Translations under genes and position numbers: made by a program
The notes under the pieces: model-generated
Databases searched by the model: none
Told to the model about the DNA's origin: nothing
Seen by the model: the letters and a program-made list of their open reading frames with translations, nothing else
Assembly (NCBI GenBank): GCA_003586115.2
Contig: QVOM02000023.1
Span: forward strand, 9,193,583 to 9,257,582
Direction of reading: 5' to 3'
Length of the DNA: 64,000 nt
Source of the DNA: Salvator merianae
Taxonomy: Eukaryota > Chordata > Lepidosauria > Squamata > Teiidae
Shown here: positions 59,404 to 64,000 of the stretch, piece after piece
How positions within the stretch are numbered: position 1 is the first letter of the stretch
How the letters are laid out: each line of letters starts with the position of its first letter

Positions 59404-59590
59404 TTGTTCTGTTCTGTGGGCAGCAGCTAGCAGGAGTAGTAGGCCCCAGGGAGTAACTCCCTGCCTAGGTTGGACTGGAGCAAGACAACTCCCATGGGCA
59501 TATTGGAGGCATCACTTTGAGCCACAAATAGGTGGTTGAATCGACGTACACAGGTTACAAGATGTGTTGCAGGTTTTGAATTATTAGCCA
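59404..59590 (-). mobile_element. Ty3/gypsy retrotransposon RNase H fragment
   Basis: The minus strand encodes LVTCVRRFNHLFVAQSDASN, then MPMGVVLLQSN and LLPGAYYSC-stop-LLPTEQ. This follows the RNase H signature of Ty3/gypsy polymerases (F-VQTDAS--G-GAVLLQ ... AYYSRKL-PTEQNY), with the family's catalytic Asp in the SDAS motif retained. One in-frame stop and the absence of reverse transcriptase and integrase show it is dead. It joins directly to the mariner-like fragment. Confidence 0.7.
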
Positions 59591-60239
59591 TTACACTACC
59601 CATACACTAATTAAAAGGAGGAAATTAGTAAAAGGTAAATATAACATTTAGAATTAGAAATAAGGCCTGAGTTAACTACTCATATAGCCTTCGTTGAAAC
59701 CTTCTTTTAAAAATTGTATATTGCTTAAGAGCATCTTTGAAAGCTTTTTATTTTCATAATTCAATAAATTTTTCTGAAATCTTACCTGTTTTATAATTCA
59801 TTTCAGCCTTAAAAGCATGTTACTTAGGAGGAGAAAGATTTATTTTTATATGGTGTCAGAGGAACGTAAAGGGAAAAGGATTGGTGTGTAGTTAATATAG
59901 CCCATGTTTAATCTTAGATGGAGGCAGAAGCAATGTTTTACTGCATTTGGATAAAGTGGTGGGATACGGATCTAGAAATCTCCATTTCCTCTTTGATCAT
60001 AAAGACACAAATCTGAATCCAGTCTCTAAAACTTGCCCTGAACTTATGAAAGTGACCAGTTCTCCCCAGATTCAGTTCTTACAGCAGTTTCTTGTTCATC
60101 GTAAAAATTCTCTGGAAGAATTATCGCATCCATTAGCCTTAATATTATCCATATTTTGGCATGAATTACAGAGGGAAAAACTTTGCTATAATCAATAAAA
60201 CGAAAGTGATCCTTCTTATGGTAGTCTCTTGTTTTCCTT

Positions 60240-60530
60240 ATTATCTATTTCTATTAGCTATCTGATTCTGTGTTCCTCTGATGTTTCAAAACTGCCTTGT
60301 TCATGTGTTTCTAGACTATAAAATCTTCTTTCATATTTGTTGACATAAAGCTATTATATCTATGACGGACTCTTCTCCAATGGTGCTAAACAGCTCCATG
60401 CATATTTCATCTACACATGGTAGTTTCCTATGTGGCAGATGGACTGATACCCATCATACCTCATTTTCTAGTGTGGTCACTTCCTGGACATATTCTCTCC
60501 ATCTTCAAATCTTTTTATCAATCCATAATT
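60240..60530 (-). mobile_element. decayed LINE ORF2 (RTE/BovB-like) reverse-transcriptase fragment
   Basis: The minus strand encodes RWREYVQEVTTLENEV, then after a stop WVSVHLPHRKLPCVDEICME, LFSTIGEESVIDIIALCQ and further on QQI. This is the entry into the polymerase domain of RTE-type LINEs (RW-EY-EL ... K-PG-D-IP-ELF ... LCQQIWK). Several stops break the frame. Sequence up to about 60900 may belong to the same element but is not assignable. Confidence 0.5.
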
Positions 60531-61640
60531 CTTTTTGTGGATGGTTTCAGTTTACTATTTCCGTTTTTCTTTGACCTGATGATTATTTCTGAGTATAATT
60601 TATTCCTTAGCTGTAGACGTCCCTATGATTTTTTTTCCCCAATCTTCTTAAAAAGATCTCCAATTTTCCTTTTCTCACGAAATGCTTCTACTGTGTTTGC
60701 TTTCCAGAGCTGTCATCTTTCATTTTTATCTGGAACTCAGGTTGCTTCTTCTGAAAGTCAATCGGATCTTTTCTTCTTTGAAATTTGGGGAATATTTCTC
60801 CTGACTTTGAATTTGCCAGTGTCTCATCTCTTCCTCAGGTTCTTTATGTATTTTTGACATCAGTAATTCATGCAGCACCTTGAAATGCCCTGCTTGAGTG
60901 CACTGCATTTTTCATCTCCTGTTATTTCCTGCTATTTGATGTATCTAATTCTGATGTCTGACCTGTCATGTCCATGTGTAGAATCTGTGTTTATGTTGAC
61001 TGTATCCTGGTGTAAGTAGCTACATTATTGTATATCTCCAATCCAAATCTTTTTTGAGATCCCAGATTTCTTTTTGCGTCCAACTCTGTATTCCAGTCAC
61101 CACTAGGAATAGGATGCCCTTTCTAGGACCTCTAGCAATTTACCACACGGTTCTCAGTCCCTTTCTTCCCTGCAATAAATATTTTTTTCTCTATCCACCT
61201 CTTCTATGATTTTATATACTTCAATCAGATCTCCTCTTAAATGTCTTCTTCCAAGGCTGAAGAGGACTAGACATTGTAGCCTGATTTCATAAGGGAGGTG
61301 TTCCACCCCCTTCATCTGTAGCTAGAACAGGACCTTCAGACTTTGTGGTCTTATCTGCTCCCAACACAACTTGTTTCGGTGGTGTAGTCATGTTAATTCG
61401 GTTTTCACAGAAACAATATAGAAGTGGTGTGTCGTAGCCTTCTTCCAAAATATTCCTTAGACTTCTTGATCTGGGCTGAGTTTTGAATTTCAGCGGTTGC
61501 CTGACAAGGCCATTGACTTTACCCCAGTCTTAAATGATAGGCACAGTGCATCTGCATTTAAATTTAATAATTGTATTTTAATTATGATTGTTTTTGTTAG
61601 TCATCCAGAGTGCTGTGGGGTACAAAGGCACAGCATAAAT

Positions 61641-61688
61641 TGGAAGGAAGGAAGGAAGGAAGGAAGGAAGGATGGATGGATGGATGGA
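61641..61688. repeat. (GGAA)n/(GGAT)n microsatellite
   Basis: About eight GGAA units pass into four GGAT units. The tract follows CAGAGTGCTGTGGGGTACAA, a LINE/SINE-like 3' tail, which probably seeded it. Confidence 0.9.
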
Positions 61689-63078
61689 AAGATAATTGAT
61701 CAGTGGTTGTGAAATGTGAGCTGTATCAATTTATGCACACTCATATGCCATAATTGTGATGTACTACATCAGGAAAATGTTGTAGTGTCCCAGCAAGTCT
61801 ATAGACTGCATACAATAAAAAGATCCTGTTAAAAAAAAACTAGTATTATGAAGAATGTCTTTCTTTACCAACTGTGTGAAAGCACAACTGTTTTATACGA
61901 GGAATGACTATATAGTTGCCCAAGCAAATATTTAAATATTGCTATCAGGCTCTCAACTGCTATGATTTATATAACTGTTACGGCTTTAAACATTAGCTTT
62001 ACCTATTACAGTAATAAACAACTAGTTTGATATTTATTATTTACTAGATTGATATGCCACCTTGCTACCGAACGCTTTCAGGGTGCCTCATAGATGAAGT
62101 AATGGCTTGCAGTTTAACAGATGGCACTAAAATGTTTGGGGTTTTTGCAAGTTGAGAATGGAATGAACAGTAGAAAGTGGATACCCTTATATACATATGC
62201 CAAGCCTAACACTCCTTTCCTCTGATGCAGATAGGTTGAGTGTCTGCTGCTAGAAATAGTTAAGGCAAGATATGACGATGATATAATAAGAGAAAATGCA
62301 TCACATTGCATATCCAGACTGAAAGCCTTATTGCTGTGTCTGGTACAGTTATAGCCAGAAAAATTCCTCTGGCCTTTTCAGAGCCTTTGTGTCATATTGG
62401 GACATATAACTGTTTGAACCACTTGTATTAAGGAGTTTGCCATGGAATGTTCACTTGTAGAGGGGAGGTTTATTTGCTGAATCCAGGTGTTCTTTGTTTA
62501 AAGTCGATATGACAGTCTCTGTCAAGAAAAAGTGGATTGTACAAAGATTCCTTTGGTATTCAAGTGTAAACTGGGAATCCCTTTGGTCCTTGCTGCTTAT
62601 ATTGTTTTCTGACCACTGAAACTCTGCTGGGATAAAAGATTCTCCCATTTTGAGGGCATTCAGGGCCACTGATGGAAGCTTGCTTTACTTTGCACTATAG
62701 TTGTCAGCACATTGGCCACTGTGCAGCCATCTTTGGATCTTCTCAGGTCCCAGCCATGCTTGCTTGCTTTTCCCACTGATCCAGCATTTCCCCTTGCTGG
62801 TGGTTAGTTGGAATGTTGAAGGCCTGGGAGCCGAGATGTTTGGTCCACCAGGTACTGGACCAGAGAGGCGTGGGAAAAGGAGAATGGTTTGGAAATGCTT
62901 GTATGCCTAACTGCTAGCAACTATTTTTTGTATTCTGTTATCGCAAATAAAGTGAGAACATGGGGCTTTCTATTTGGCCTGTGCCTTGACTTTTGAGCAC
63001 TTTAATATGCTGCCGAAATGGCTCCCCTGGTAGTTCAGAAGATGGAGACATGCCTTCTGCATGCCTCCGTGTTCCAGG

Positions 63079-63335
63079 CCATAAGAACGTAAGAGGAGCT
63101 CTGCTGGATCGGGTCATGGCCCATCTAATCCAGCATCCTATCTCACAGGGTGGCCTCCAATTGCTTTGTGGGCATCTCAAGCAGAAGATGAAAGCAAAAC
63201 CTTCACCTGCTCTAGACCCCCTGCAAATGGCCTTTAGAGGCATCCTGCCTGTCTTTCCAACCCAGAGGAGGTACCTGGGTATCCATTCTACTATCCATTG
63301 ATACGCCTGACCTCCATGAATCCGTCCATGGGCCT
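63079..63335 (+). repeat. CR1-like repeat
   Basis: Forward copy: CCATAAGAACGTAAGAGGAG, CTAATCCAGCATCCTATCTC, AGCAGAAGATGAAAGCAAAA, AAATGGCCTTTAGAGGCATC and CCTCCATGAATCCGTCCATG. A degenerate tRNA-SINE head (63018-63076, CCCCTGGTAGTTCAGAAG) immediately precedes it. Confidence 0.75.
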
Positions 63336-63589
63336 CCCTGATCAAGATTAAGCTCTGTCCACCATGGACGAAGCGTACCAGCAGTGGGCAGGGCCACACC
63401 GATCCACACTAATATGCAGACTGATGATGCCCAGAAATGGATTTCTCAGCCCCTTGTTCTGGATCTAAGGTAAGTACAGAAAGACCCGATGTTTCTTGCT
63501 GTTTGTTGTATTTGTGTACATTTTCCGTTTTCAGACTTCTTGTTTTCTTTTTTTCTTCTTTTTGTTATGGTCATATAACCAATCGATAA

Positions 63590-63800
63590 AATTTGACTAA
63601 TTGACTCAGCTTAGCAGACTCGTTTACCATTTGCCCCGTTCTTTACCTATCTGGTGGCTTTCGAAGGTGAAGGGTGAATGTTCATTTCTTGTTTCCTACA
63701 TTTGTCTGTCAGCCGTAATGATAATGTATTCGGCAAAACAGTGGGTTATCATTACAAAGCCCTTAAGTTATAAGCAGCCCATCTCGACGTAGCAATCTCT
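63590..63800. promoter_or_regulatory. candidate conserved non-coding element in MAPKAP1 intron 4
   Basis: Repeat-free block with GTCTGTCAGCCGTAATGATA (reverse TGACAG core beside a homeodomain core), GTGGGTTATCATTACAAAG and CCTTAAGTTATAAGC. Its texture matches the other candidate enhancers in these introns. Confidence 0.35.
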
Positions 63801-64000
63801 ATGGTTTGTCTTTCCTTCCATTGCTGTTTCTTGAACATAGCATGTTGGTCTTTTCATTGCCTCCACTTCAAAACCATCCGGATAAGTTTGCATTCAAACC
63901 CCTCTTTTATCCTTCTCTTTCTGCCCCCACCATCTGCAATGTGCAAAACATGTTACTATGCAACAAGGATTCCTTGTATGAGCATTTAGTAGCAATTCAT

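Larger units (their letters stand above)
52191..64000 (+). other. MAPKAP1: MAPKAP1 intron 4 (continues off the right edge)
   Basis: No exon 5 (residues after FDGK) could be found, so the intron exceeds 11.8 kb. It holds SINE remnants (53525-53770, 55465-55650), a 54-bp tandem repeat (54605-54880), CR1-like copies (57133, 63079), a gypsy/mariner mosaic (59088-59590), RTE-like LINE coding debris (60240-60530), and enhancer-like islands near 54.1, 56.1, 58.0 and 63.6 kb. Confidence 0.8.

Noticed and set aside
52191..64000. MAPKAP1 exon 5
   Set aside because: No plus-strand segment resembling the continuation of the CRIM domain with flanking splice sites was found.

Overview
The window is vertebrate nuclear DNA, almost certainly from a squamate reptile. 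It carries spliced genes with long introns, CpG-island promoters, CR1- and BovB-type LINE remains, and SINEs with tRNA- and 5S-rRNA-derived heads. A lizard, possibly gecko-like, is my guess from the repeat families; species cannot be fixed by eye. No bacterial, phage or viral genes and no CRISPR array were seen.

Only two protein-coding genes are recognised, and they lie head to head, as in the human 9q33.3 arrangement. On the minus strand is the 5' end of PBX3, a TALE homeodomain transcription factor: exon 1 at 25452-25648, exon 2 at 24009-24082, and the start of a very long intron 2 filling 1-24008. On the plus strand is the 5' half of MAPKAP1, which encodes SIN1 of mTOR complex 2: an untranslated exon 1 near 30990-31207 and coding exons at 44007-44265, 46651-46740 and 52042-52190. 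The reading frame is intact across all joins in both genes. The exons seen encode residues 1-90 of PBX3 and 1-166 of SIN1; the remaining exons are outside the window.

Layout: 1-24008 is PBX3 intron 2, poor in young repeats, with several stretches that look like conserved enhancers and a GC-rich patch at 5050-6130. 24-26 kb holds the PBX3 first exons and promoter. 26.8-28.4 kb is a large CpG island with CCAAT and CACGTG motifs and no assigned transcript. 28.5-29.2 kb is a tandem stack of CR1-like repeats, followed by LINE debris. 30.9-31.2 kb is the MAPKAP1 promoter with NRF1- and ETS-type sites. 31.2-64 kb is MAPKAP1 introns 1-4, which alternate dense transposon debris with clean, homeobox-motif-rich islands that could be PBX3 enhancers embedded in a bystander gene.

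The points most worth a second look are: a (TTCC)n microsatellite serving as the polypyrimidine tract of MAPKAP1 exon 4 and leaving no adenine for about 76 bases before the splice site; a mosaic of a Ty3/gypsy RNase H fragment and a mariner-like transposase tail at 59.1-59.6 kb; SINEs with different Pol III heads sharing one core, some of them dimeric; a 54-bp tandem repeat open on both strands; a five-codon uORF ahead of SIN1; and a weak splice donor at PBX3 exon 1.
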